A DNA stretch of 64,000 bases. Origin: Allostella vacuolata. GTDB taxonomy: Bacteria > Pseudomonadota > Alphaproteobacteria > ATCC43930 > Allostellaceae. The stretch lies in NCBI GenBank assembly GCA_006739055.1, contig AP019702.1, forward strand, positions 2,753,388 through 2,817,387. The letters are read 5' to 3'. Made by a program: the position numbers and the translations under genes. Every line of letters starts with the position of its first letter. The first letter of the stretch is position 1. The notes under the pieces are model-generated. The model did no database searches. It saw nothing but the letters and a program-made list of their open reading frames with translations, and was not told the DNA's origin. Shown here in pieces: positions 16,911 through 25,095 of this stretch.

Positions 16911-17240
16911 ATGCTGGTGAACGATCCGGCCGCCGCGCACTTCGAGATCGATCCCGAGCGGACCGACCTCGTCGAGGAGTTCCGGCGCAACCCGAAGGGG
17001 CCGCACAGCGACCAGCTGCGCAAGGTCCTGCATCGGATGCGCTGGTCGGGCGAGGGCGGCCGGTTCGTGCTCGTCACCATCGATCCCGGCCGCCGCTGGG
17101 TGCTGGGCCGCCTGTCCGGGCGGCGCGGCGACCCGGTCGAGCTGTTCCGCAACCAGACGTTCGACAATCCCGCCGACGCCGAGTGGCACGTGTTCAAGGT
17201 GCGCTGGCAGGCGATCACCGGCCGCGCGATCGAGGATTAG
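16911..17240 (+). CDS. N,N-dimethylformamidase-like small (alpha) subunit
   Basis: A 109-residue protein, mostly charged, with FVLVTIDPGRRWVLGRLSG and a conserved-looking C-terminal WHVFKVRWQAITG. It has no recognised domain of its own. The call rests on size and position: dimethylformamidase consists of a small subunit encoded just before a ~750-residue large subunit, and the next gene matches the large one. The ATG at 16911 lies 19 bases after the binding-protein stop with GGGAGAGG upstream. It is somewhat shorter than the characterised small subunits as I recall them. Confidence 0.7.
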   Translation: MLVNDPAAAHFEIDPERTDLVEEFRRNPKGPHSDQLRKVLHRMRWSGEGGRFVLVTIDPGRRWVLGRLSGRRGDPVELFRNQTFDNPADAEWHVFKVRWQAITGRAIED

Positions 17241-17246
17241 CCTTCC

Positions 17247-19499
17247 ATGGTCGATACGAACTCCGTCCTCGGCTACGCCACGCCGATCGTCGCCTCGCCG
17301 GGCGAGCGCATCCGCTTCCACCTGTCGAGCGCGACCATGGCCGAGGTCGGGGTCGAGGTGGTGCGGGTGCGCTGCGGCGATCCGGACCCGGCCGGCCCGG
17401 GCCTCAAGCTCCGGTCCATGGGGTCGGCGGTCGACGGGCGGCGGCCGGTGCGGCACCAGCCGCTGCGGCCGGGCTCGTTCGCGATCGTCGGCGACCGGCT
17501 GCCGCTTCCCGCCCAGTCGAGCTTCTCCTTCGGCTGCTTCCTGTGGCCGACCATGCCGGCCAAGGGGGCGGTGCAGACGATCGCCGCCCGGGTCGACCGC
17601 GCCGGCACCGGCTGGCGCCTGGAGATCGCGGCCGACGGCCGGCTGCGATTCGCCATCACCGGCGCCGACGGCCGCACCGCCTCCGCCACGGCGCCGCGCC
17701 CGCTGCTGGAGCGCGAATGGGTGTTCGTCGCCGCCCGCTATGACGAGGGCGGCATGCTGTCGCTGGAACAGGCGAGCCTCGATCCCCAGGGCGGCCGTGA
17801 CTGTTCGGCCGCGATGGCCGGCTCCGCCCCTGCCGGTGTCCTCTGGCCGGATGCGGCGCCGCTGGTCTTCGCCGCCCGCTGGACGGGCGAGGAGGCCGGG
17901 CGGCCGGTGACGGCCGACCACTACAACGGCAAGATCGACCGGCCGCGCCTCCACGCCTCGGCCCTGGAAAGCGCCCATATCCGCGCCCTGTGCGACAATC
18001 TGGACCCGCGCCCGGGCGACCCCGGGCTGATCGGCGCCTGGGACTTCGCCCACGGCATCGGCACCGACCGGGTGCACGACCGGGCCGCCAGCCGGCTCGA
18101 CGGGCAGCTCTTCAACCAGCCGGCCCGCGGCGTCACCGGCGCCAACTGGGACGGCAGCGCCATGTCGTGGCAGGCCCGGCCGGCCCACTACGGCGCCATC
18201 CATTTCCACGACGACGACATGGCCGACGCCGGCTGGGAGCCGGACTTCGCCCTCGACGTGCCGGCCGACTGGCCGAGCGGCTTCTATGCCCTGCGCCTGA
18301 CCGGCGAGAACGCGGAGGGCGCGCCGGTCGACAGCTTCGTCGGCTTCTTCGTGCGCGCGCCGCTCGGCCGGGCCCGCGCGCCGGTCGCCTTCGTCGCCTC
18401 GACCGCGACCTTCCTCGCCTATGCCAACAGCGCGCTCCGCCTCGACCAGGTGCATGCGGAATCGATGCTGGAAGGGCTGATGCAGCTCTCGGCCGACGAC
18501 TGCTACATCGCCGAGCACCGCGAGGTCGGCCTGTCCACCTACGACACCCATGCCGACGGAAGCGGCTGGATCTACTCCACCGCCCGCCGCCCGATCCTGT
18601 CGATGCGGCCGCGCGCCAACAGTTTCAACTACGTCAACGACACCCATGTCCTCGACTGGCTGGAGGAGAAGGGCTTCGACTACGACGTCATCGCCGACGA
18701 CGACATCCACCGCCAGGGCGCGGCCCTGCTCGGGCAGTATCGCTGCGTCATCACCGGGACCCACCCGGAGTATTATTCGCGCGAGATGTGGGACGCCTTC
18801 GATGCCTACCAGCGCGGCGGCGGGCGGCACATCTACCTGGGCGGCAATGGCTTCTACTGGCGCATCTCGTGGAACCCGGCGATGGATTCCGCGATCGAGG
18901 TGCGCCGCGACGTGACCGGCGTGCGCACCTGGGAAGGGGAGCCGGGCGAGGCGTACCATTCGTACACCGGCGAGTTCGCCGGGCTGTGGCGGACCAACGG
19001 GCGGGCGCCGCAGCGCCTGGTCGGGGTCGGCTTCGACGCCCAGGTGTTCGACCGCTCGTCCTGGTATCGCCGCCTGCCGGAAAGCCACGACCCGCGCGTC
19101 GCCTTCCTGTTCGAGGGCATCGGCGCCGATGAGCGGATCGGCGATTTCGGCCTGCGCAACGGCGGGGCCGCGGGGCTGGAGATCGACCGGGCCGAGGCCA
19201 CGCTCGGCTCGCCGCCGCACCTGCTGCGGGTCGCCACCGCCGACCGCATCGGCTATGGCGGCCTGCCGACGCCGGAGGAGTTCCGCACCGCCCATCGCGG
19301 CCTCGACGGCGAGCAGAACGGCAATGTCCGCGCCGACATGGTGTTCTTCCCGACGGCGCGGGGCGGGGCCGTGTTCGCCACCGGCTCGATCGCCTGGGCC
19401 TGCGCGCTCTCGCCGCGCGGCTATGACAACAACGTGTCCCGCATCACCGAGAACGTGCTGCGCCGGTTCCTCGACCCGGCGCCGTTCGAGGGTTTCTAG
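17247..19499 (+). CDS. N,N-dimethylformamidase-like large (beta) subunit
   Basis: A 750-residue protein matching the dimethylformamidase large subunit over its length: a laminin-G/concanavalin-like region near residues 80-230 (YNGKIDRPRLHASAL), then a C-terminal Rossmann-like catalytic region (ITGTHPEYYSREMWDAFDAY, GGRHIYLGGNGFYWRISWN). The known enzyme binds one iron through two Tyr and one Glu. Candidate ligands are Tyr in NSFNYVND, Tyr in PEYYSRE and Glu in SYTGEFAGLW. The known reaction is dimethylformamide to dimethylamine and formate. The natural substrate here may be another N-substituted formamide taken up by the linked transporter. Confidence 0.85.
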   Translation: MVDTNSVLGYATPIVASPGERIRFHLSSATMAEVGVEVVRVRCGDPDPAGPGLKLRSMGSAVDGRRPVRHQPLRPGSFAIVGDRLPLPAQSSFSFGCFLWPTMPAKGAVQTIAARVDRAGTGWRLEIAADGRLRFAITGADGRTASATAPRPLLEREWVFVAARYDEGGMLSLEQASLDPQGGRDCSAAMAGSAPAGVLWPDAAPLVFAARWTGEEAGRPVTADHYNGKIDRPRLHASALESAHIRALCDNLDPRPGDPGLIGAWDFAHGIGTDRVHDRAASRLDGQLFNQPARGVTGANWDGSAMSWQARPAHYGAIHFHDDDMADAGWEPDFALDVPADWPSGFYALRLTGENAEGAPVDSFVGFFVRAPLGRARAPVAFVASTATFLAYANSALRLDQVHAESMLEGLMQLSADDCYIAEHREVGLSTYDTHADGSGWIYSTARRPILSMRPRANSFNYVNDTHVLDWLEEKGFDYDVIADDDIHRQGAALLGQYRCVITGTHPEYYSREMWDAFDAYQRGGGRHIYLGGNGFYWRISWNPAMDSAIEVRRDVTGVRTWEGEPGEAYHSYTGEFAGLWRTNGRAPQRLVGVGFDAQVFDRSSWYRRLPESHDPRVAFLFEGIGADERIGDFGLRNGGAAGLEIDRAEATLGSPPHLLRVATADRIGYGGLPTPEEFRTAHRGLDGEQNGNVRADMVFFPTARGGAVFATGSIAWACALSPRGYDNNVSRITENVLRRFLDPAPFEGF

Positions 19500-19518
19500 C
19501 GCTTCGGGAGATCCGCCG

Positions 19519-20748
19519 ATGGCTTCGCTGCCCAATTCCGTCGATGCCGCATTGCGCCAGCGCGCCGCCCGGGTGGTGCCGGGCGGCATGTGGGGCCACC
19601 TCAACGCGGCCAAGCTGCCGGACGGCTATCCGCAGTTCTTCGCGCGCGCCGACGGCTGCCGCCTGTGGGACGTGGACGGCAACGCGTATGTCGATCTGAT
19701 GTGCAGCTGGGGTCCGATCGTGCTGGGCCACCACCACCCCAAGGTGGAGGAGGCGGTGCGCCGCCAGGCCGCCGCCGGCAGCTGCATGAACGGCCCCGGC
19801 GCGGTGATGGTCGAGCTGGCCGAGCGGCTGGTCGCCACCATCGCGCACGCCGACTGGGCGATGTTCCAGAAGAATGGCGGCGACGCGACCACCACCTGCG
19901 TCACCATCGCCCGGGCCGGCACCGGACGGCGCAAGGTGCTGGTCGCCCGCGGCTCCTACCACGGCTCGGCGCCCTGGTGCTCGCCCTCGGTGGTGGGGGT
20001 GACGGCGGAGGACCGGGCCCACATCCTGCATTTCGACTACAACGACATCGCCAGCCTGGAGGCGGCGGTCGATCAGGCGGGCGCCGACCTGGCGGCGATC
20101 ATCGTCACCGCCTTCCGCCATGACCTCGCCCGCGACCAGGCCCTGCCGACGGCGGCCTTCGCGGCCCGGGTCCGCCAGCTGTGCAACGCCGCCGACGCCG
20201 CCCTCATCCTCGACGACGTCCGCGCCGGTTTCCGCATCCACTCGGCCGGCAGCTGGGAGCCGCTCGGCGTGCGCCCCGACCTGTCGTCCTGGAGCAAGGC
20301 GATCGCCAACGGCCATCCGCTCGCCGCCGTCACCGGCAACGACCGCTTCCGCGAGGCCGCCGCTGCGGTCTTCGTCACCGGCTCCTTCTGGTGCGAGGCC
20401 TCGTCGATGGCGGCTTCGCTCGCCACGCTGGAGGCGATGGCGGAGGAGGGGGCGATCGACCGCATGACGGCGATGGGCCAGCGCCTGCGCGACGGCCTGG
20501 CCCAGCTCTCGTCCGCAAGCGGCGTCGCCATCCGCCAGACCGGCCCGGTGCAGATGCCGATGGTCCTGTTCGACGACGACGCCGATTTCCGCAAGGGCGA
20601 GCTGTTCTGCGCCACCGCCCTCCGCCACGGCGCCTACCTCCACCCCCGCCACAACATGTTCCTCTCCGCCGCCCACCGCGAGGCGGACATCGACCGGGTG
20701 CTGGCGGCGGCGGAGAAAGGATTCGCGGCGGTACGGGGGGCGGGGTGA
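19519..20748 (+). CDS. Class III aminotransferase / glutamate-1-semialdehyde aminomutase-like PLP enzyme
   Basis: A 409-residue fold-type I PLP enzyme. The Asp that contacts the cofactor is in LILDDVRAGFR and the Schiff-base Lys in SSWSKAIANGHPLAA. The N-terminal half (YVDLMCSWGPIVLGHHHPKV) fits class III aminotransferases. Where glutamate-1-semialdehyde aminomutase has a GTEA-type phosphate loop, this protein reads KNGGDATTT. It is the last gene of the transporter/amidase operon, 19 bases after the dimethylformamidase-like gene, so it may act on the amine released there. The amino donor and acceptor are unknown. Confidence 0.85.
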   Translation: MASLPNSVDAALRQRAARVVPGGMWGHLNAAKLPDGYPQFFARADGCRLWDVDGNAYVDLMCSWGPIVLGHHHPKVEEAVRRQAAAGSCMNGPGAVMVELAERLVATIAHADWAMFQKNGGDATTTCVTIARAGTGRRKVLVARGSYHGSAPWCSPSVVGVTAEDRAHILHFDYNDIASLEAAVDQAGADLAAIIVTAFRHDLARDQALPTAAFAARVRQLCNAADAALILDDVRAGFRIHSAGSWEPLGVRPDLSSWSKAIANGHPLAAVTGNDRFREAAAAVFVTGSFWCEASSMAASLATLEAMAEEGAIDRMTAMGQRLRDGLAQLSSASGVAIRQTGPVQMPMVLFDDDADFRKGELFCATALRHGAYLHPRHNMFLSAAHREADIDRVLAAAEKGFAAVRGAG

Positions 20749-20793
20749 GGTCGAAAGCAGTAGCAGGCGTGGGCTGATCTCAGCTTCGAGGTT

Positions 20794-20989
20794 TCACGCG
20801 GCCTCCACCACGTGCGTCTCGATCCGCACGCCGAGGCGAGGCGTTCACGAAGTCGCGCAGGATCAGCCTCGCGGCGCGCGGCTCGCCGTTGAGAGACAGG
20901 GTCGCGGCCTCCTCGAGCAGCGCCTTGGCGAAGGCGGGATCCCGGTTCGCCCGCTCCGTCACCGTCTCCCTGAAGTCGCGTGTCAGCAC
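20794..20989 (-). pseudogene. Remnant of an HTH antitoxin/regulator gene with internal deletion
   Basis: From a GTG at 20989 the frame encodes LTRDFRETVTERANRDPAFA and continues through RLILRDFVNA. This is the recognisable N-terminus of a common alphaproteobacterial addiction-module antitoxin of about 95-100 residues. After that the expected helix-turn-helix region is missing. A short stretch in a different frame (20797-20835) encodes GVRIETHVVEAA and a stop, resembling a C-terminal tail. The simplest reading is an internal deletion that also shifted the frame. No toxin gene is adjacent. Confidence 0.55.
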
Positions 20990-21038
20990 CGTCGCCTCAC
21001 TTTCCGCGCGGTAGGGGATCCGCTGACGAAATACCGTA

Positions 21039-21395
21039 TCAATCCAGAATCTCCCCCAGCCTTTCCAGCGGCCGGAGCAGCCGCACGCCCTTCTCGGTCA
21101 CCACGATCGGCCGTTCGATCAGCACCGGGTTGGCCAGCATCGCGTCCAGGATCGCCGCGTCGGTGGTGCCCGGCTGGTCGAGGCCGAGCTCCTTCCACAG
21201 GGCGCCCTTGGTGCGCAGGGCCGTGCGCGGGGTGAGGCCGGCCCGCGCGATGAGGTCGACCAGCGTTGCCCGGTCGGGCGGGGTCTTCAGGTACTCGATC
21301 ACCGTCGGGGCGATGCCGGCGTCGCGCAGCGCGGCCAGGGCCTTGCGCGAGGTGCTGCAGGCCGGGTTGTGGTAGATGGTCGCGGTCTTCGCCAT
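21039..21395 (-). CDS. arsC: ArsC-family arsenate reductase
   Basis: A 118-residue thioredoxin-fold protein starting MAKTATIYHNPACSTSRKA; the Cys in NPACSTS is the catalytic residue of glutaredoxin-linked ArsC. The C-terminal segment LIERPIVVTEKGVRLLRP carries the conserved RPIV. It would reduce arsenate to arsenite with glutathione/glutaredoxin. No arsB, acr3 or arsR is nearby, so a housekeeping YfgD-like role is also possible. It lies 12 bases downstream of... the neighbouring lactonase gene lies upstream on the same strand and ends at 21408, leaving a 12-base gap. Confidence 0.9.
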   Translation of the reverse strand: MAKTATIYHNPACSTSRKALAALRDAGIAPTVIEYLKTPPDRATLVDLIARAGLTPRTALRTKGALWKELGLDQPGTTDAAILDAMLANPVLIERPIVVTEKGVRLLRPLERLGEILD

Positions 21396-21407
21396 GGCGC
21401 CGGCCTC

Positions 21408-22175
21408 TCAGAATGCGATCTCGGCCGGGGCCTGGGGCACCGTCCGCCAGAATTCGGGATCGTGGCCGAAGAAGATGCGGGCGCCGCCGCGCTCCAGCTC
21501 GGCCAGCCGCTCCAGCGAGGCGTGCATCGCCGCGCGGTCATAGACCCGGGCGGGCAGCTTGCGCTCGCGGAGCGTGCGGCAGAAGTAGCAGGCGTCCCCG
21601 GCCAGGACGATCTCGCCGCCGTCGAGGCGCACCCGCAGCGACTGGTGGCCCGGGGTGTGTCCGGGGGTCGGGATGCAGACCACCCGGCCGTCGCCGAAGA
21701 TGTCGTGCTCGCCGTCGACCTGGCGGACCGGGTGGCCGAGTTCCAGGTCGCGCGGGTCGAGGCCGAACTGGGTCGCCACCTCTGGGTTCATGCCGGCCTC
21801 CCATTCCGGGCGCTGGATGATCAGCTCGGCGTTGGGGATCAGCCCGTTGCCGCCCGAATGGTCGAAATGCAGGTGCGAGGTGACGACATGGTCGATGCCG
21901 GCCGGGTCGCGCCCCATGCTCTCCAGCCGGCCGCTGACCTCTTCGCCGACCTGGTAGTCGAAGCCGAAGCGGGCGGCCCTGGCCGCCCCCAGCCGCTCGG
22001 CCGGGTCGGTCTGCAGCACCGGGTGCATGCCGGTGTCGTAGAGCACCCGGCCCCTGGGATGCTCGATCAGGAAGGTCGGCACCGGCACCCGCTCGCGGCC
22101 GGTGCCGTCCTCGATCATCGCTGCCATGTCGAGGTCGAGATGGCCGCAGGTCAGGGCGAAGAGGCGCACGGTCAT
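21408..22175 (-). CDS. Metallo-beta-lactamase-fold lactonase, AHL-lactonase-like
   Basis: A 255-residue MBL-fold hydrolase with the zinc motif SHLHFDHSGG, a later metal His in TPGHTPGHQ, the bridging Asp in LAGDACYF and a terminal His in FFGHDPEF. The layout resembles N-acyl-homoserine lactonases of the AiiA/AttM group, which open lactone rings in the cytoplasm. The same fold also includes other lactone and ester hydrolases, so AHL activity is not certain. I placed the start at the ATG at 22175 with GGAGA upstream. The gene is followed by arsC. Confidence 0.85.
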   Translation of the reverse strand: MTVRLFALTCGHLDLDMAAMIEDGTGRERVPVPTFLIEHPRGRVLYDTGMHPVLQTDPAERLGAARAARFGFDYQVGEEVSGRLESMGRDPAGIDHVVTSHLHFDHSGGNGLIPNAELIIQRPEWEAGMNPEVATQFGLDPRDLELGHPVRQVDGEHDIFGDGRVVCIPTPGHTPGHQSLRVRLDGGEIVLAGDACYFCRTLRERKLPARVYDRAAMHASLERLAELERGGARIFFGHDPEFWRTVPQAPAEIAF

Positions 22176-22237
22176 GGGGCAGGGTCTCCAGGGCAGGCGG
22201 GACGCGGGACCAAGCTTGCCACGCGCCCACCCGGCCG

Positions 22238-23146
22238 TCATCCCGCGCGATCGAGCCGGGCCAGTGCCGCCAGGTAGTTGCGGCCGACCACCCGCAGCGT
22301 CTCCTGCTGCACGGGCGTGGCGGCGGGGTCGGCCAGCTCGATGTGGGGGTTGGTGTTGATTTCGTAGATGGCGGGCCGGCCGCCGACCATGCCGAAATCG
22401 ACCCGGCCGTACTCGATCCCGGCAAGCGCGAACACCTGTGCCATTGCCTGGCCGTGCGGGTTCTCGCGCACCACCCGCAGTTCGCCCGCATCGAGGTCCG
22501 GCCGGTCGAACCGCAGCTCGCCGCGCTTGGCGACCCAGCCGTCATCGAAGACGCAGGCTTCCGCGAAAGCCACATCGCCGAAGCGGAAGACCGAGAACTT
22601 GCAGAAGAAGCCGCAGGGCAGGGGCTCTGCGCAATATTCGACGACGATCAGATCGTCGGGTGGGCAGCCCGCGGCAACCGCGGCCGCGATCTCCCGGTGC
22701 AGGTGCTCCGGGTCGTGGACGAGGCCGCTCAGGGGCCCCTGATGGCCGTGTATGCGGCGAACGAAGACGGGCCAGCGCGGCGGCACCAGCTCCGGCGTCG
22801 CTCGCCAGGCGGTGAACGGGTTGATGCCGGCGGCATGGAGCGCCTGCAGCAGCTGCAAGCGGTCGAGGAAGCGGGCCGGGTCGTTCAGGGCGCGCATCCC
22901 GGCCCGGCGCAGGCGATGGTGGCACGCCGCCGCCCGGTCCAGCCCCTGCCGGGTCAGCCGGTCGAGATCGGTGAATACATAGGTTGCCGGCGGCAGCGCC
23001 GGCGCCGTCAGGGCGCGCTCGTACGACATGGCCGCCACCCGCGGCCCGCCGGCCGCGGTCGCCGCCAGCACGTCGGCCAGCGTGTAGGCATGCTTGCGGG
23101 TGACCAGGAAGACGATCAGCGGCGGGCCCTCGCGGCTAAGGTGCAA
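22238..23146 (-). CDS. ATP-grasp domain protein of unknown substrate
   Basis: A 302-residue protein. Its C-terminal part GIEYGRVDFGMVGGRP followed by AIYEINTNPHIE has the Asp, Glu and Asn metal ligands of ATP-grasp enzymes. The central PVFVRRIHGHQGPLSGLVHD fits the ATP-binding lobe. Such enzymes ligate a carboxylate to an amine or thiol through an acylphosphate. No partner biosynthetic genes are adjacent. The start at a TTG (23146) is uncertain because there is no strong ribosome site. It is divergent from recQ, with about 55 bases between them. Confidence 0.8.
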   Translation of the reverse strand: MHLSREGPPLIVFLVTRKHAYTLADVLAATAAGGPRVAAMSYERALTAPALPPATYVFTDLDRLTRQGLDRAAACHHRLRRAGMRALNDPARFLDRLQLLQALHAAGINPFTAWRATPELVPPRWPVFVRRIHGHQGPLSGLVHDPEHLHREIAAAVAAGCPPDDLIVVEYCAEPLPCGFFCKFSVFRFGDVAFAEACVFDDGWVAKRGELRFDRPDLDAGELRVVRENPHGQAMAQVFALAGIEYGRVDFGMVGGRPAIYEINTNPHIELADPAATPVQQETLRVVGRNYLAALARLDRAG

Positions 23147-23201
23147 GGATAGCCCGATCGGGCAGGCGTCGCGCTACCCTGCGCGGGCGATTCCGGGTCA
23201 T

Positions 23202-25058
23202 ATGGCGGCCATGTCGATTCGCCCCACCGCCGGTCGCGTTTCCGCCGGCCCGGCCGCCTATGGTTCGGCGCGCACCGCCCTCAAGACCGTCTTCGGCTTC
23301 GATGCCTTCCGCCCCGGGCAGGAGGCGGTCGTCGACGCGGTCCTGGCCGGCCGCAACGTGCTGGCCGTCATGCCGACCGGCAGCGGCAAGTCGCTCTGCT
23401 ACCAGCTGCCGGCCCTGATGCGCGACGGGCCGGTGGTGGTGGTCTCGCCGCTCATCGCCCTGATGCGCGACCAGGTGCGGCAGATGCGCGACTATGGCGT
23501 CGCCGCCGGCAGCCTCAACTCCTCCAACGACCCGGACGAGAACCGCCGGGTGCTGGCCGGCCTGCGCGACGGCACGCTGCGGCTGGTCTATGCCGCGCCC
23601 GAGCGGCTGGTGCGCGAGGACACGATCCAGCTGCTGCGCGAGTGCCGGCCCTCGCTGCTGGCGATCGACGAGGCGCACTGCGTCTCGCAGTGGGGCCACG
23701 ACTTCCGCCCCGAATACCTGGCGCTCGGCCAGGTGCGGGCGAAGCTGGGGGGCGTGCAGACGATCGCGCTGACCGCGACCGCCGACGCCGCCACCCGGGC
23801 CGACATCGTCGACCGGCTGTTCGAGGAAGAGCCGGAGGTCTTCGTCCAGGGCTTCGACCGCCCGAACCTGTTCCTCGCCATGACCCCCAAGGGCAGCGCG
23901 CGCAACCAGATCGCCGCCTTCGTCGCGGCCCGGGCGGGCGCGAACGGCATCGTCTACTGCGCCTCGCGCAAGAAGACGGAGGAGCTGGCCACCTACCTGC
24001 GCAGCCAGGGGCACCGCGCGCTCGCCTACCATGCCGGCATGGAGAAGGAGGCCCGCGACGGGGTGCAGGACACCTTCCAGGCCGAGGACGGGGTCGTCGT
24101 CGTCGCCACCGTCGCCTTCGGCATGGGCATCGACAAGCCGGACGTGCGCTTCGTCGCCCATGCCGACCTGCCCAAGTCGGTCGAGGCCTACTACCAGGAG
24201 ATCGGCCGTGCCGGGCGGGACGGGTTGCCGGCCGACACCATGACCCTCTACGGCCTCGACGACATGCGCCTGCGCCGGGTGCAGATCGAGGAGAGCGACG
24301 CCTCCGAGAGCCAGAAGCGGGTCGAGCGGCAGCGCTTCAACGCCCTGGTGGCGCTGTGCGAGGCGCCGCGCTGCCGCCGCCAGACGCTGCTCGCCTATTT
24401 CGGCGAGACGACCGAGCCGTGCGGCCATTGCGACCTGTGCGTCGAGGGGGTGAAGACCTTCGACGGCACCATCGAAGCGCAGAAGGCGATGTCGGCGATC
24501 CTGCGCACCGGCGAGCGCTTCGGCACCGAGCACCTGGTGCAGATCCTGACCGGGGCCGACACCGAGGCGATCCGCCGCTTCGGCCACGACCGGCTGCCGA
24601 CCTACGGCGTCGGGCGCGAGCGCGACGCCAATGGCTGGCGCTCGATCTTCCGCCAGATCTACGCCGCCGGGCTGATCCAGATCGACATCGTCCAGCACGG
24701 CCGCTGGACGGTCACCGATCGCGGCCGGCGCGTGCTGCGCGGCGAGGAGCGGATCGAGATCCGCCGCGACGTCATGGGCAGCGGCGCTGCCGGCAAGGCC
24801 AAGGGCAAGGCCGCACCCGCCGTGGCCGCGGCGCCGGAGGACGCCTCGCTGCTGGCGGCCCTGAAGGCGCTGCGCACCGACCTGGCCAAGTCCCAGGGGG
24901 TGCCGGCCTACGTCGTCTTCGCCGACCGCACGCTGCTCGACATGGCGGCCCGGCGCCCGGGCTCGCTCGACGCCATGCGTCAGGTGCATGGCGTCGGCGA
25001 GGCCAAGATCGCGCGCTACGGCGACCGCTTCCTGGAGGTGCTGGAACGCTTCCGCTGA
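23202..25058 (+). CDS. recQ: ATP-dependent DNA helicase RecQ
   Basis: A 618-residue RecQ helicase. Motif 0 is FRPGQEAVVDAVLAGRN, Walker A is PTGSGKSLCYQ, motif II is AIDEAHCVSQWGHDFRPEY, and motif VI is QEIGRAGRDG. The zinc-binding Cys residues lie in CEAPRCRRQTLLAYFGE and CGHCDLC, followed by the winged helix. A C-terminal HRDC domain (YVVFADRTLLDMAARRPGSL) completes the family's usual layout. It unwinds recombination and replication intermediates 3' to 5'. ATG at 23202 or 23211 could be used. Confidence 0.97.
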   Translation: MAAMSIRPTAGRVSAGPAAYGSARTALKTVFGFDAFRPGQEAVVDAVLAGRNVLAVMPTGSGKSLCYQLPALMRDGPVVVVSPLIALMRDQVRQMRDYGVAAGSLNSSNDPDENRRVLAGLRDGTLRLVYAAPERLVREDTIQLLRECRPSLLAIDEAHCVSQWGHDFRPEYLALGQVRAKLGGVQTIALTATADAATRADIVDRLFEEEPEVFVQGFDRPNLFLAMTPKGSARNQIAAFVAARAGANGIVYCASRKKTEELATYLRSQGHRALAYHAGMEKEARDGVQDTFQAEDGVVVVATVAFGMGIDKPDVRFVAHADLPKSVEAYYQEIGRAGRDGLPADTMTLYGLDDMRLRRVQIEESDASESQKRVERQRFNALVALCEAPRCRRQTLLAYFGETTEPCGHCDLCVEGVKTFDGTIEAQKAMSAILRTGERFGTEHLVQILTGADTEAIRRFGHDRLPTYGVGRERDANGWRSIFRQIYAAGLIQIDIVQHGRWTVTDRGRRVLRGEERIEIRRDVMGSGAAGKAKGKAAPAVAAAPEDASLLAALKALRTDLAKSQGVPAYVVFADRTLLDMAARRPGSLDAMRQVHGVGEAKIARYGDRFLEVLERFR

Positions 25059-25063
25059 GGCGC

Positions 25064-25095
25064 CTTCAGGAATACTGGCCTTCAGGAATACTGGC
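25064..25095. repeat. 16-bp tandem duplication at convergent gene ends
   Basis: CTTCAGGAATACTGGC occurs twice head to tail with no spacer, immediately after the recQ stop. The second copy covers the last codons and stop of the RTX gene; the first supplies a spare copy of that end. The period is not a multiple of three. Confidence 0.8.
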
